DNA of 64,000 nt from Defluviitaleaceae bacterium (GTDB taxonomy: Bacteria; Bacillota; Clostridia; Lachnospirales; WQUN01): positions 1 to 64,000 of the forward strand of contig WRDO01000015.1 of assembly GCA_009779755.1 (NCBI GenBank), given 5' to 3'. Of the stretch, positions 52,369 to 61,195 are shown in pieces. Position 1 is the first letter of the stretch, and each line of letters begins with the position of its first letter. A program made the translations under genes and the position numbers. A model generated the notes under the pieces. That model was not told where the DNA came from and did not search any database. It saw only the letters and a program-made list of their open reading frames with translations.

Positions 52369-53799
52369 ATGGAAGCGACAAAAAGGCATGTCATCTGCCC
52401 ATACTGTTGTCACAAGTTTGGGCATAGGGAAGCGGACTTCAGGCTTTCGGGCGCATCCGAGGGTAAAGCGGTAAAGACCCGCGGGCGGCCGCGCAAATCG
52501 GGCCCCGACAAGGTGCTCGACTTGCATTTGCAAAAATATAACCTCGAAATCTTGCAAAGCTCTCCCACCGATGCCAAAAAGAATGCCATGGAATACCCCG
52601 CCGTTTCTTTGGGTGACAAGGGCGTACATTATTCCGAGGAGGATTTCGCGCGGCGCGGGTTGATCGACCAAATCACCTATGTGGACCCCAAAGGTTATAA
52701 ATACACCTCCGATATACGCCTGTGCCCTAACTGCCACAACGTACTGCCCACCGGCTACGGCTTGCGCGATACCCTGCTCATCTCCATTTTAGGCGACGCG
52801 CGAAGCGGTAAGTCGGTGTTCCTAACCATGCTCATCGCGGAGTTGGAAAACAACCCCGACCTTACGTCCAAGCTGACCTTCATCGGCGACGCGCGCGTGC
52901 GCGATATATTCACGGAAAATTACCAAAAACCCCTCTTAAAGGAACATACGCTGGTCTCCTCCACCAAGCGCAAAAAGATCCCCCCCTTCGCGTTTAACTT
53001 CTGGTACCAATACAAAACCGAAGGCGGCGCCGTGGCGGAGAACAACCTCGACATCATCTTCTACGACATAGCGGGCGAGGACCTGCGCGACGACCACGCG
53101 ATACGGCAGAACGGCTTTAACATACGCGATTCCTCGGGGCTTATCTTCCTCGCCGACCCCACCAACTTCAACATGCTTAAGGATTTGTTCCGTTTTTCGG
53201 ACGACGCGCTGATCGATGCCGTACCCGCGGACAACTCCAACCAACATATCTTCAATACCCTGTACAACTACTTCATCGGGCTGGAGAAGGACAAGTCAAA
53301 GATACCGTTTGCGCTTGCGCTGTCCAAGGCGGACTTGTTCCGTTACGCACGGTTCGATTTCTTCGACAACAAGCCCGAAAACCGTATACAGAATTTGCTG
53401 GACGACGAATCGCACAAGGATGCGCTCAATATGCGTTGCGCCAAAGCATTAAACCTTGAGGTGCGCGAATTGTTCGCCCATTTGCGGGAGGACGCGCTGG
53501 TAAACAACGCCATGGGTTGCTTCGCCGCGGTTAATTGCTTCGCGGTTTCGTCCCTCGGCAAAAAACCCACCGTGGAGCAGGTGGTCAACCCGAATTCCAA
53601 CGAAACGATCGAAAAGGGCTATATCGACGGCCCGCCCGTACCCTTCCGCGTGAAGGAAGCCTTCTACTGGATACTCATGAAGAACGGCTTGCTCTACCGG
53701 AACGAAAACCAGAAATACACCCTCTCCGGCCAAAGCGGCGCGTTAACTTCACGGGACGGATGGTGGGGGAAACTCCTTCGTTTATTCGGAATAAAATAG
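52369..53799 (+). CDS. Zinc-finger TRAFAC-like GTPase
   Basis: A 476-residue protein. Two Cys pairs, CPYC (10-13) and CPNC (119-122), probably form one zinc site split by a linker with the AT-hook-like TRGRPRKSG (38-45). The GTPase follows: P-loop GDARSGKS (142-149), G3 YDIAGEDLRDD (D233, G236) and G4-like LSKADLF (SKAD 319-322 instead of NKxD). This matches the TRAFAC-clade GTPases found next to tubulin-like and VWA proteins. It is one base from the histidine kinase gene. Signalling by GTP state to or from the tubulin-like protein is inferred. Confidence 0.82.
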   Translation: MEATKRHVICPYCCHKFGHREADFRLSGASEGKAVKTRGRPRKSGPDKVLDLHLQKYNLEILQSSPTDAKKNAMEYPAVSLGDKGVHYSEEDFARRGLIDQITYVDPKGYKYTSDIRLCPNCHNVLPTGYGLRDTLLISILGDARSGKSVFLTMLIAELENNPDLTSKLTFIGDARVRDIFTENYQKPLLKEHTLVSSTKRKKIPPFAFNFWYQYKTEGGAVAENNLDIIFYDIAGEDLRDDHAIRQNGFNIRDSSGLIFLADPTNFNMLKDLFRFSDDALIDAVPADNSNQHIFNTLYNYFIGLEKDKSKIPFALALSKADLFRYARFDFFDNKPENRIQNLLDDESHKDALNMRCAKALNLEVRELFAHLREDALVNNAMGCFAAVNCFAVSSLGKKPTVEQVVNPNSNETIEKGYIDGPPVPFRVKEAFYWILMKNGLLYRNENQKYTLSGQSGALTSRDGWWGKLLRLFGIK

Positions 53800-53800
53800 C

Positions 53801-56800
53801 ATGAACGCGCTTAACGCGATCAACCCCGCCCATCTGACGGCGATGATGTTCTTCGTCGTGAGTGTGGGGTATTTATATGTCTTTATACATGACATTTTTA
53901 ATGAAATAAGGTCCAAGGTCTTCCGCGAATACCTGATCGCGGGTATGTGCGTCTTCGTGGCGTGTTTGTTCTACGGGTTTATGACCTTTTCGCGCGACCA
54001 TGAATTGCTGCGCGTCTTTTGGACGATCGCCTATATCGCTTATTTTATGTTCCTGCCCTTGTGGATACGTTTTACCTCCAACATGATTACACTCAAACAC
54101 AAAGCCACGCGGTTTATTTTCCGCCATTTGCTTGTGTGGATATCGGTTTTCCTTTCAGCCGTCATCATTTTTTATGACAATGTCTTTTTCCGCGAAACGA
54201 TTTTGGGTACGCAGTTCTATTACGCGGAAAGCGCGTTCTTCCGTTTTGTCGGCGTGTACGTGTTTATCCTGTGCGTCTTCGTTTTCGTCGCGCATATCAA
54301 GTGGTGGACCCATTCCACCATGAAGCGTATCCGCGACCAACAGCGGACGTTTTTATTGTTTACCATCGTGTTTGCGCCCGTAGGTTTTGTGACGGATTTT
54401 ATCATACCCGCGTTTACCGACTTTACGATTACGCCGCTGGTTTCGGTTTTGTTGTTCCCCGCGTCGCTTCACCTGTTCGTCTCCATGAAGAGGAATAAAA
54501 CCATGAACATCACCGTCCGCAACGTGGCGGAATACATATTCAAATCCATTACGATACCCACGCTGGTGCTTGACCATAACAACGTCGTGTATTTGGAAAA
54601 TAACAGCTCGCTGCGTTTCTTCGGCGCGGATAAGGCCGGTAAACCCATCGCCGACATCGTTTGTTTGGATGATTGGGACACCGACAGGGATTTTAACAAC
54701 ATACCCGTCCAAACGGCGCGCGGTACGCGTATCTGCGACGTTATGCTTACCGTGGAGAAGGATAAATACGGCGACGCGCTTTGCAAGGTGTTGTTGTTTA
54801 AGGACATCACCGAACTGCGCGAAGCAATCAACGGCGCCACGCACGAGCTCGCCATACAATTGGATCGGGAAAGGGAAATGAGCGTGGCCCTCGCCTCCGC
54901 CAACCAAGCCAAGTCCAACTTCCTGGCGAATATGAGCCACGAAATCCGCACCCCCATGAACGTCATCATCGGTTTTACGGAGCTTTTGCTGGAGGAGGAA
55001 AACGCGGAAATCGTCGCCTCGGATTATTTGAAGAAGATAAACACCGCCGGGCGGACGCTCTTGGAATTAATCAACGACATTCTGGACATATCCAAAATCG
55101 AATCCAAAAAATTTACGCTGACGGAAGTACGGTACGACTTGGCCTCCATGCTTAACGACACCATCACCATCAGCAGCGTTAAAAAGGAAGACAAACCCAT
55201 CCGTTTTATATTGGACGTATGCGGTGAGCCGTTCGCCTACGTGATGGGCGACAACCTGCGCGTCAAGCAGGTGTTGATCAACCTGTTGGGCAACGCGTTT
55301 AAATATACCCGCGAAGGGACGGTCACGCTTAAGGTCGATTGCGTACGTGAAGGTAATGATATCCTCTTCACCTACACGATTAAGGATACGGGCATCGGTA
55401 TGCGCCCCGAGGATATGGATAAGATCTTTTCCGATTACAACCAAGTGAACACCCAAGCCAACCGCGCCATCGAGGGTACGGGGCTGGGGCTTTCCATCGC
55501 GAAGGGTTTGGCGAAATTGATGGGCGGTTCCATCGCCGTGGAAAGCGTATACGGCTTGGGTTCCGTTTTCACCTTTACCCTGCGCCAAGGTTTTGTATCC
55601 GACGAACGCATCACGTACAGGACGCTGTCATCCCTGAGCAACTTTACCTACACGGAATCAAAGCCGGTAAAACAACTCGAACGGCTCGACCTGAGCCATG
55701 CGAGGGTGCTTGTGGTGGACGATTCCCCCACCAACATCGCCGTGGCGCGGGGCATACTGAGCAGATACAAGATGAAGGTGGACTGCATAACCAACGGCCA
55801 AGACGCCATAATTCGGATAAGAACGGGCGAACCTTCCTATCACGCTGTTTTTATGGACCATATGATGCCCGGTATGGACGGTATAGAAGCGACGCAGCGT
55901 ATCCGTTCGCTGGGTACGCCGTATGCGGCTAATATCCCCATCATCGCGCTGACCGCAAACGCCTTAGAGGGTAACGAGGAGATGTTCCTCGGCGAATGCT
56001 TCAACGCCTTCTTGCCCAAGCCCATCGATACGGCAAGGCTGGACAGAATCCTGCGCGAATGGGTGCTTCCCGCCGTATCGGACGGGGACGGAGAGGATAC
56101 CCCCGACACGCACGATTATGTGTTGATCGCGGATGATTCCCCCACCAACCTAACCGTCGCCGTGTCCGCGTTTGTTAAGCACGGGGTCAAGCCCGTTTGC
56201 GTATCGGGCGGCGAAGCGGCCGTCGAGCGCGTCAGGCACGGCAAACCCCTGTACAGCGCGATATTTATGGATTACATGATGCCGGGGATAAACGGCGCCG
56301 ACGCGGTCAAACGTATCCGCGCGTTAGGCACCGATTATGCCGTACGCGTACCCATTATCGCGCTTACGGGTAAAAACGACGAGGGATCGGAGCAATTTTT
56401 CTTAGATAAGGGCTTCGACGCTTATCTGCCCAAGCCCCTCAGCTCCGAAAGTATCAGCGCGGTGCTCAAACGGTTTGTACATAACAAAGGCAACGATGCC
56501 GTATACGGACTGCCGCACGTCGATACGGGGGCGGCACTCGCCCTGTACGACGGCGACGCGGAAATGTTGAATAATATTTTGCAATCCTTCGCCGAAAACA
56601 TACCCGCGCAACTGACGCGTATGCGCGTGCCGTCCGCGCAAAGCCTAAATGATTACGCGATCGACGCCCACACGATAAACGGCGCGGCATCAAGCATCGG
56701 GGCGACCGATATCGCGGAACGCGCCGTGGGACTTGAAAAGTTGGCGTTGGCGGGGGATATCGACGGTATCACACAAAAGAATGAGGCATTCATACGCGAC

Positions 56801-56839
56801 GTTGAAGCATTGATTGCCGAAATAAAAAAAGGACGGTAA
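53801..56839 (+). CDS. Hybrid histidine kinase in the tubulin/GTPase cluster (7TM-PAS-HisKA-HATPase-REC-REC-HPT-like)
   Basis: A 1012-residue paralogue of the 25713 kinase. About seven TM helices (to ~240), PAS, HisKA with H380 in SHEIRTP, HATPase (NLLGNAFKY, DTGIGM, GTGLGL), two receivers with D686 and D824, and an HPT-like end with H957 in DAHTINGAASSIG. The conserved Lys three residues after the HPT His is Asn960, so phosphotransfer efficiency may differ. Its ATG is one base after the GTPase stop, which ties the cluster to a phosphorelay. No output regulator is present in the window. Confidence 0.9.
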   Translation: MNALNAINPAHLTAMMFFVVSVGYLYVFIHDIFNEIRSKVFREYLIAGMCVFVACLFYGFMTFSRDHELLRVFWTIAYIAYFMFLPLWIRFTSNMITLKHKATRFIFRHLLVWISVFLSAVIIFYDNVFFRETILGTQFYYAESAFFRFVGVYVFILCVFVFVAHIKWWTHSTMKRIRDQQRTFLLFTIVFAPVGFVTDFIIPAFTDFTITPLVSVLLFPASLHLFVSMKRNKTMNITVRNVAEYIFKSITIPTLVLDHNNVVYLENNSSLRFFGADKAGKPIADIVCLDDWDTDRDFNNIPVQTARGTRICDVMLTVEKDKYGDALCKVLLFKDITELREAINGATHELAIQLDREREMSVALASANQAKSNFLANMSHEIRTPMNVIIGFTELLLEEENAEIVASDYLKKINTAGRTLLELINDILDISKIESKKFTLTEVRYDLASMLNDTITISSVKKEDKPIRFILDVCGEPFAYVMGDNLRVKQVLINLLGNAFKYTREGTVTLKVDCVREGNDILFTYTIKDTGIGMRPEDMDKIFSDYNQVNTQANRAIEGTGLGLSIAKGLAKLMGGSIAVESVYGLGSVFTFTLRQGFVSDERITYRTLSSLSNFTYTESKPVKQLERLDLSHARVLVVDDSPTNIAVARGILSRYKMKVDCITNGQDAIIRIRTGEPSYHAVFMDHMMPGMDGIEATQRIRSLGTPYAANIPIIALTANALEGNEEMFLGECFNAFLPKPIDTARLDRILREWVLPAVSDGDGEDTPDTHDYVLIADDSPTNLTVAVSAFVKHGVKPVCVSGGEAAVERVRHGKPLYSAIFMDYMMPGINGADAVKRIRALGTDYAVRVPIIALTGKNDEGSEQFFLDKGFDAYLPKPLSSESISAVLKRFVHNKGNDAVYGLPHVDTGAALALYDGDAEMLNNILQSFAENIPAQLTRMRVPSAQSLNDYAIDAHTINGAASSIGATDIAERAVGLEKLALAGDIDGITQKNEAFIRDVEALIAEIKKGR

Positions 56840-56863
56840 CCGCCGCCCAAAATTACGCGGAAG

Positions 56864-57169
56864 CTACCGCGCTATATTGCGGAAAATAATTTCCGTGGGT
56901 TTTACCAAGCCCAACCGCTCCCGTGCCTGACGTTCGATATAAGCATCGCTGCCGATGAAGGCGATCTGCCGTTCCAGTTCCTCATGCGCGCTTACGGCGC
57001 GTTCGATTTCGACCTTAACCTGCTCGATATCGTTACGCAACGCGGAATATAGTGCGGCTTGGTCGATCGCCAGCCACCCAAAGGACCCCGCCAACGCCAA
57101 CCAAAAGACCATATACAACAGCCAGCGTATCCTTCTCTTTTTTTTAATCGGGGTTTTCTTTTTTTCCAT
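56864..57169 (-). CDS. divIC: Septum formation initiator DivIC/FtsL-like
   Basis: A 101-residue bitopic membrane protein with a basic cytoplasmic N-terminus (KKKTPIKKKRR), one TM (about 15-36), a coiled coil (about 40-75) and the DivIC ending IGSDAYIERQARERLGLVKPTEIIF. It works with FtsB/FtsL-type partners to activate septal wall synthesis. It is the third gene of yabP-yabQ-divIC, the conserved order in spore formers. Confidence 0.93.
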   Translation of the reverse strand: MEKKKTPIKKKRRIRWLLYMVFWLALAGSFGWLAIDQAALYSALRNDIEQVKVEIERAVSAHEELERQIAFIGSDAYIERQARERLGLVKPTEIIFRNIAR

Positions 57170-57173
57170 GCGT

Positions 57174-57674
57174 TTATACCTTCTTCCGTATCACCGCCCA
57201 ATTGCGGACGGTTTTCCGTGCCTTCATTCTGCCATAACGCCTGATGCCGCGCAAGCGTTTGTGTACGAATTGTCCCGCCTTCTTAGCAGGCGGTGCGGCG
57301 AACGCCAGCAGCAAACGCAACGGAAGCAGGATAATACGAAAGACGGCGGCTACGACCTTCTTTATATATTCCACCACCGCCACACTTACCCATATGATTA
57401 TACGGCTGACGGTGACGAAGTACAGCGTAACGCCCAACCCCATACCCAGCAAGGCAAAGAATCGGATCTCGCCGTAATTACGGTGCAGCATATAATAAAA
57501 GACCAATACCGTCACCGCCAGCCAAAAAAACAGGTCCTCCAGTTGGACCGCCCATTTGCCGTGCGGCGCGGTCCTGCGTAAGACCCGAAAAAAATCATAA
57601 AATACACCCACCGCGCCGCCGACCACCACCGTGGCAACAAACAGCCACGCCTGCGCGGGCATGGATAGGATCAT
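57174..57674 (-). CDS. yabQ: Spore cortex biosynthesis protein YabQ
   Basis: A 166-residue protein with about four to five TM helices. GGAVGVFYDFFRVLRRTAPHG and VQLEDLFFWLAVTVLVFYYMLHRNYGEIRFFALLGMGLG are the family core. YabQ is a mother-cell membrane protein needed for the spore cortex. The ATG directly follows the yabP stop. It supports an endospore-forming host. Confidence 0.93.
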   Translation of the reverse strand: MILSMPAQAWLFVATVVVGGAVGVFYDFFRVLRRTAPHGKWAVQLEDLFFWLAVTVLVFYYMLHRNYGEIRFFALLGMGLGVTLYFVTVSRIIIWVSVAVVEYIKKVVAAVFRIILLPLRLLLAFAAPPAKKAGQFVHKRLRGIRRYGRMKARKTVRNWAVIRKKV

Positions 57675-58004
57675 TTATCGAAACATCCTTCCCAGCAACG
57701 ATTTCGCCTTAGCCGGACCGCCGGGGTTTTCGTACGTGACGCCGTCGATCTCACCCGATACCGACAGCTCCCCGCTGTCCAAATTGATCTTGTTTACGTG
57801 CAGGTTACCGCCCTTAATAATAATGACGCCCATCTCAGTCTCGCCGATCACCGATTCCTCGTCAAACGAAATCACATCAATGAGTCCCGTCACTTGTACG
57901 TGCTCCCGCTTATCCACCTGCAGCATATGCCGCGACGCGCTTCGTTTCTTCTCCTCAGGTCGCACTAAATCGGGTCGGTCGGGTCGGTGCGTTGACATTG
58001 GCAT
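57675..58004 (-). CDS. yabP: Sporulation protein YabP
   Basis: A 109-residue protein of the YabP/YqfC family. After a basic N-terminal extension (about 30 residues) comes the core REHVQVTGLIDVISFDEESVIGETEMGVIIIKGGNLHVNKINLDSGELSVSGEI. YabP acts in the mother cell during cortex formation. AAGGGGGCC precedes the start. It is the first gene of yabPQ-divIC and is divergent from the regulator at 58117, sharing a 112-bp region. Confidence 0.93.
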   Translation of the reverse strand: MPMSTHRPDRPDLVRPEEKKRSASRHMLQVDKREHVQVTGLIDVISFDEESVIGETEMGVIIIKGGNLHVNKINLDSGELSVSGEIDGVTYENPGGPAKAKSLLGRMFR

Positions 58005-58048
58005 GGTTGGCCCCCTTTTGAAATTTATATATGTATATGCGCAGGGTT

Positions 58049-58071
58049 ATTGTATAATGACGGCATACAAT
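58049..58071. promoter_or_regulatory. Inverted repeat in the yabP/regulator intergenic region
   Basis: ATTGTAT and ATACAAT with a 9-bp spacer. Each arm also resembles a -10 or -35 element. It may be an operator for the regulator or overlapping divergent promoters; no equivalent lies upstream of the second regulator. Confidence 0.4.
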
Positions 58072-58116
58072 ATGATGGGAAACCAAACAAACGGATAAAA
58101 GGGGAGTGGATACGGA

Positions 58117-59016
58117 ATGACTAATATCGCGGGGATGCCGGCGGGGATTTTTATTAAAAAAGTACGTAAGCAAAGAAGGTTGTCGCAACAGGAATTGGCT
58201 ATCGACATTTTGGACAGGACCCTAATATCAAGGCTGGAAAAAGGGAAGTACATGCCTCCCTACGATAAGCTGGCGCAATTGGTGGAACGCTTGGGCTTTG
58301 GTGCGGATATTATCGGTACGGATGAACGGCAATGGAAAGGTGAAATTGAAGGTTTATTATCGCGAAGGGAAACCGACCTTGCCGAACGGTTAATTGATAA
58401 ATTGGAAAATGACGATGGTTTTATTTCGAATGAAATCAACCGGCAATTCCTTATCGTCGCCAAGGTTGCCGCCGCAATCATAAAGAAAGAAATCCCCGGT
58501 AAAATTTTCGCATTTATCAGGAAAGGGTTATCCATCACCATCCCTTTCTTTAATGAAAAATACATTGAAGATTATCTATTGACCGGTAATGACATACAAT
58601 TAATTAATCAATTAACTATCACATATTGGGATACCGGGGAACGCGACAAAGCCATCGATTTAATGATGGCTTTAATACGTAACTTTGATAAATCATGCGC
58701 GGATCTGCGATATCGCAGCCAACATTATCCAACTTTGGTATATAACCTGACGTCTTATTTACGGGACATGAAACGCAACGAGGAAGCCCTTCATTTATGC
58801 GATATGGGTATTGTTTTATGTCTTAGTGCAAACGCATTGTTTACATTGCCTTTATTAATATCCAACAAGGCTTGTTGCCTGCTGGATATGAATAATAGAG
58901 ATGAAAGTCTCCATCTTTTCCGTCAGTCGTTTTATTTGTTTGACGCCTACAGAATGTTTGACCACAAGGAAACCGAAAGATTATTTGTCAAAGATAATTT
59001 TGGTATATCGTTGTGA
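58117..59016 (+). CDS. RRNPP-like (Rgg/PlcR-type) HTH-TPR regulator, cassette 1
   Basis: A 299-residue protein. An N-terminal XRE HTH (about 10-65: FIKKVRKQRRLSQQELAIDILDRTLISRLEKGK) is followed by a linker (MPPYDKLAQLVERLGFGADI) and a helical repeat domain of about 230 residues with TPR-like spacing, the layout of peptide-responsive Rgg/PlcR/NprR regulators. GGGGAG precedes the ATG. A secreted-peptide gene converges 10 bp after its stop. It is ungapped-alignable with the 61649 regulator over the full length, with 27 identical residues in a row in the linker (about 45-71). The peptide-receptor role is inferred from fold and neighbourhood. Confidence 0.8.
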   Translation: MTNIAGMPAGIFIKKVRKQRRLSQQELAIDILDRTLISRLEKGKYMPPYDKLAQLVERLGFGADIIGTDERQWKGEIEGLLSRRETDLAERLIDKLENDDGFISNEINRQFLIVAKVAAAIIKKEIPGKIFAFIRKGLSITIPFFNEKYIEDYLLTGNDIQLINQLTITYWDTGERDKAIDLMMALIRNFDKSCADLRYRSQHYPTLVYNLTSYLRDMKRNEEALHLCDMGIVLCLSANALFTLPLLISNKACCLLDMNNRDESLHLFRQSFYLFDAYRMFDHKETERLFVKDNFGISL

Positions 59017-59026
59017 TTCACCCAAT

Positions 59027-59209
59027 TCACAAATTAGGCATCGGTTTAATAGGTTGCGGGGGATGGTTTGAATACGGTTGAAAAATTTCGTATTCAACAC
59101 AACAATACGCCGATATATAATTTTTTTGTTTTATGATTGTTTCCGTTGCGGCAACATTCGCCAATACAACACCCAAGCAGACGATAACCATCATTAACAT
59201 CTTTTTCAT
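59027..59209 (-). CDS. Secreted 60-aa propeptide, candidate signalling peptide, cassette 1
   Basis: MKKMLMMVIVCLGVVLANVAA is a secretion signal (basic start, hydrophobic core, small residues). The tail has CCVEYEIFQPYSNHP and a Pro-rich end PPQPIKPMPNL. It matches the peptide at 62551 in length and in the pattern CVE..I.QP.S.HP..P..P. The gene is tail-to-tail with the regulator and has its own ribosome site (AGGAGG). RRNPP propeptides are of this size and are cut to short C-terminal peptides after export. The mature form is unknown. Confidence 0.7.
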   Translation of the reverse strand: MKKMLMMVIVCLGVVLANVAATETIIKQKNYISAYCCVEYEIFQPYSNHPPQPIKPMPNL

Positions 59210-59263
59210 AACTAACCTCCTATAATTTGTTTGGATTCGATTTTATTCCATATGCTTCGACAA

Positions 59264-59326
59264 AAGTGTGAAAATCCGTCACAAATCCGTCACACTTTTT
59301 TATTTTTTTGTGATGCCTTTGCACAC
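59264..59326. promoter_or_regulatory. Divergent control region of cassette 1
   Basis: GTGTGAAAAT (59266-59275) and TTTGCACAC (59318-59326) are opposed half-sites between the peptide gene and the secreted-protein gene. Extra copies ATCCGTCACA (twice) and AAGTGTG/CACACTT lie inside. The spacer CTTTTTTATTTT is shared with cassette 2. The boxes overlap the expected -35 positions of both divergent genes. Confidence 0.6.
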
Positions 59327-59380
59327 ATTATGAAATATATAAATTTATAATCCAATTATAAAATTTAGGAGGATTTAATC

Positions 59381-59923
59381 ATGAAAAAGAATTTAAGAAG
59401 TGCGTTGGTTTTTTTGCTTCTCTCAGTATTTTTATTTACTCCTTTTCCGGTATACGGAGGAGACATTAAATTCCACCAATGCGATTTAAACCAAAGTGTC
59501 GGCACACAGCATCATGACATCGTAGAGCAAATCTTGTATCATCTAAACAAGGGTCATTTAACAATCAACCCATGCGGTCAACTGGTGATCGCCGAATCAT
59601 CCTTGGTGGCTTTATTGGAACCGATGATAAAAAGGACAAAAATAATTGCATACGATACATCCATTGGTCATAATTGTAATAACCAAAGCATTTCCGGTAA
59701 TTATTCTTTTGAACCTTTCGGGGCGTCCGGTTCGTGTACAAACATTTTTGGACATAAATGGAACGCATTTACAGAATGGGCAAGTGAAAAACAAACCCAG
59801 CATTTTCCACAGTGTGGTGTTGGCAGTTTGTGTCTTGCTCATTTATGGAGGATGAGGACTTGCAGCAGAACGCATTGCAAACAAATATATACTGAGCGTA
59901 TGACAGTATGGGTATGGTGTTAA
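59381..59923 (+). CDS. Secreted Cys-rich protein, cassette 1
   Basis: A 180-residue protein with a signal peptide (MKKNLRSALVFLLLSVFLFTPFPVYG). The C-terminal half is Cys/His-rich: HNCNNQ, GSCTNIFGHKWNAFTEW, HFPQCGVGSLC, RTCSRTHCKQIY and a final VWC. The spacing C..FGHKW...W......H......C..........RTCS..C recalls small zinc or disulfide modules repeated in other secreted Firmicutes proteins. No catalytic motif is recognised. TAGGAGG precedes the ATG. Divergent from the peptide gene, it is the likely regulated output. Confidence 0.7.
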   Translation: MKKNLRSALVFLLLSVFLFTPFPVYGGDIKFHQCDLNQSVGTQHHDIVEQILYHLNKGHLTINPCGQLVIAESSLVALLEPMIKRTKIIAYDTSIGHNCNNQSISGNYSFEPFGASGSCTNIFGHKWNAFTEWASEKQTQHFPQCGVGSLCLAHLWRMRTCSRTHCKQIYTERMTVWVWC

Positions 59924-59925
59924 AC

Positions 59926-60279
59926 ATGAAAAAACGAAGCATTATCATATTATCAATCATCACGATAACGGTGGTTTCGCTGGGTTACCTGTGGGCTTGG
60001 CCGGCAGTAAACAACCATTTATTAAGAGGGCACAATAACCAATGCCTCGATTGCGCGGAAATATCCTACGAATTTATCCGAACGGGAGTTCTCGAGATTC
60101 CGTTTGCGGATGATGGGGTTACCGGGGCGGAACGATACGAAGGATTGCGTTTATTAACGGATTTCGATGAAATCCTCCGGCAAAGCCGTACGATATACCC
60201 GTTAAAGTGCGAAAGATGCCTAAACATAACGGCGCGCTCCATTTACCTAATGAACCCGCATTATTACGGAGATTCGTAA
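59926..60279 (+). CDS. Membrane-anchored or secreted protein with two Cys-x2-Cys pairs, cassette 1
   Basis: A 117-residue protein from ATG 59926, three bases after the preceding stop, so cotranscribed. One N-terminal TM (IIILSIITITVVSLGYLWAW) and an external domain with CLDC and CERC, which might form a disulfide or metal site. I do not recognise it. A 30-bp part of this gene is repeated exactly at 61270. Confidence 0.6.
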   Translation: MKKRSIIILSIITITVVSLGYLWAWPAVNNHLLRGHNNQCLDCAEISYEFIRTGVLEIPFADDGVTGAERYEGLRLLTDFDEILRQSRTIYPLKCERCLNITARSIYLMNPHYYGDS

Positions 60280-60373
60280 TCCCGCAACCGTTTTATACGT
60301 CTTTTAATAATGCGAATCAACAATTAAAAAATTCAATATATGTGACCCATTTGAAAATTGTATATATTATACA

Positions 60374-60411
60374 AGACCCGGATTCCGATTTTTAAGAGTT
60401 CGGGCTCTTTT
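60374..60411 (+). terminator. Terminator of cassette 1
   Basis: AGACCCGGA pairs with TTCGGGCTCT (one bulge) and is followed by TTTTG. It lies about 95 bp past the stop of the CxxC protein. The bases between hold nothing further. Confidence 0.6.
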
Positions 60412-60451
60412 GTTATGTCGGTTTTATAAAAAACATAATCGAATTTGCGTG

Positions 60452-60460
60452 TGGTATACT
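60452..60460 (+). promoter_or_regulatory. Extended -10 promoter of the lipoprotein gene
   Basis: TGGTATACT fits TGnTATAAT closely, 73 bp upstream of the lipoprotein start. No -35 is seen. Confidence 0.45.
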
Positions 60461-60532
60461 ATGTAATTATTGTTACCTCAGTTGTGAACCATCCATAATC
60501 GGGATAATGTTATATACATAAGGATGGATATT

Positions 60533-61195
60533 ATGGTCAAAATTGTATTTTATTTTCCCTTAGTGCTTTTTATTTTTATTATTGCGTCATGCGCTGTAAT
60601 TGATCCTGAAATTAAACCGGAACCCGATTTAAGTATTAATACAATTAACGTCACTATAAATGCGGAAACTAATGAAAAATCGGATGCAAATTATACAACA
60701 GAGATACCGGCAGATATAATTCCGGATATTGATTACGCTTATGCAAAGGAAATCTTTAAAAACCTTGCCATGTTACGAAACGAAGTCGAATATATGTTAA
60801 TCGAATTAGGATATGATAAGCCGATTACTTACGGGATTAATCCTGCATTACAGGAATTGGATCACGAACCGACACAATGGCTTGAAAATGATGAAGGGTT
60901 ATTTTTTCTTTTTTCGGACGACCGTTTTCCGGATATTCGGACTATTCATGATATACGAAGTCGGGTCGAGTCCGTTTATTCATTGGAGTTCGCCCAACGT
61001 ACGGTTTATGATATTTATTTAAATCCCGAACGTCCCCATTTTGTTGAATATGACGGTTCTATGTATAGAAATTTAATACAACAAGCGGATTTTTACTTAT
61101 GGGTGACTGAACCTGTATCGATAAAAATTACCTCGGCGAATGATTTTTGGTTTTCATACCCGACGATTATTATAAATCTCAACATGCCGTATTAA
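60533..61195 (+). CDS. Lipoprotein of unknown function
   Basis: A 220-residue lipoprotein from ATG 60533 (AAGGA 9 bp upstream; the track start is three codons earlier). The signal ends in lipobox IIASC. A disordered Asn/Glu-rich spacer (about 25-60) precedes a globular domain. The stretch TIHDIRSRVESVYSLEFAQRTVYDIYL..PHFVEYDGSMYRN weakly recalls IseA/YoeB-like cell-wall hydrolase inhibitors, an uncertain likeness. It lies between the two signalling cassettes and has its own promoter. Confidence 0.6.
   Translation: MVKIVFYFPLVLFIFIIASCAVIDPEIKPEPDLSINTINVTINAETNEKSDANYTTEIPADIIPDIDYAYAKEIFKNLAMLRNEVEYMLIELGYDKPITYGINPALQELDHEPTQWLENDEGLFFLFSDDRFPDIRTIHDIRSRVESVYSLEFAQRTVYDIYLNPERPHFVEYDGSMYRNLIQQADFYLWVTEPVSIKITSANDFWFSYPTIIINLNMPY

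Noticed and set aside
51736-52737. Minus-strand ORF of 333 aa
   Set aside because: Antisense to two genes of the GTPase operon, no ribosome site, biased composition.
59264-59326. PlcR-box in the cassette control regions
   Set aside because: The half-sites GTGTGCAAAT/ATTTGCACAC do not fit the TATGnAnnnnTnCATA consensus, so PlcR itself is not implied.
60207-60395. Plus-strand 62-aa ORF
   Set aside because: Begins inside the CxxC-protein gene in another frame and ends inside a terminator; no ribosome site.
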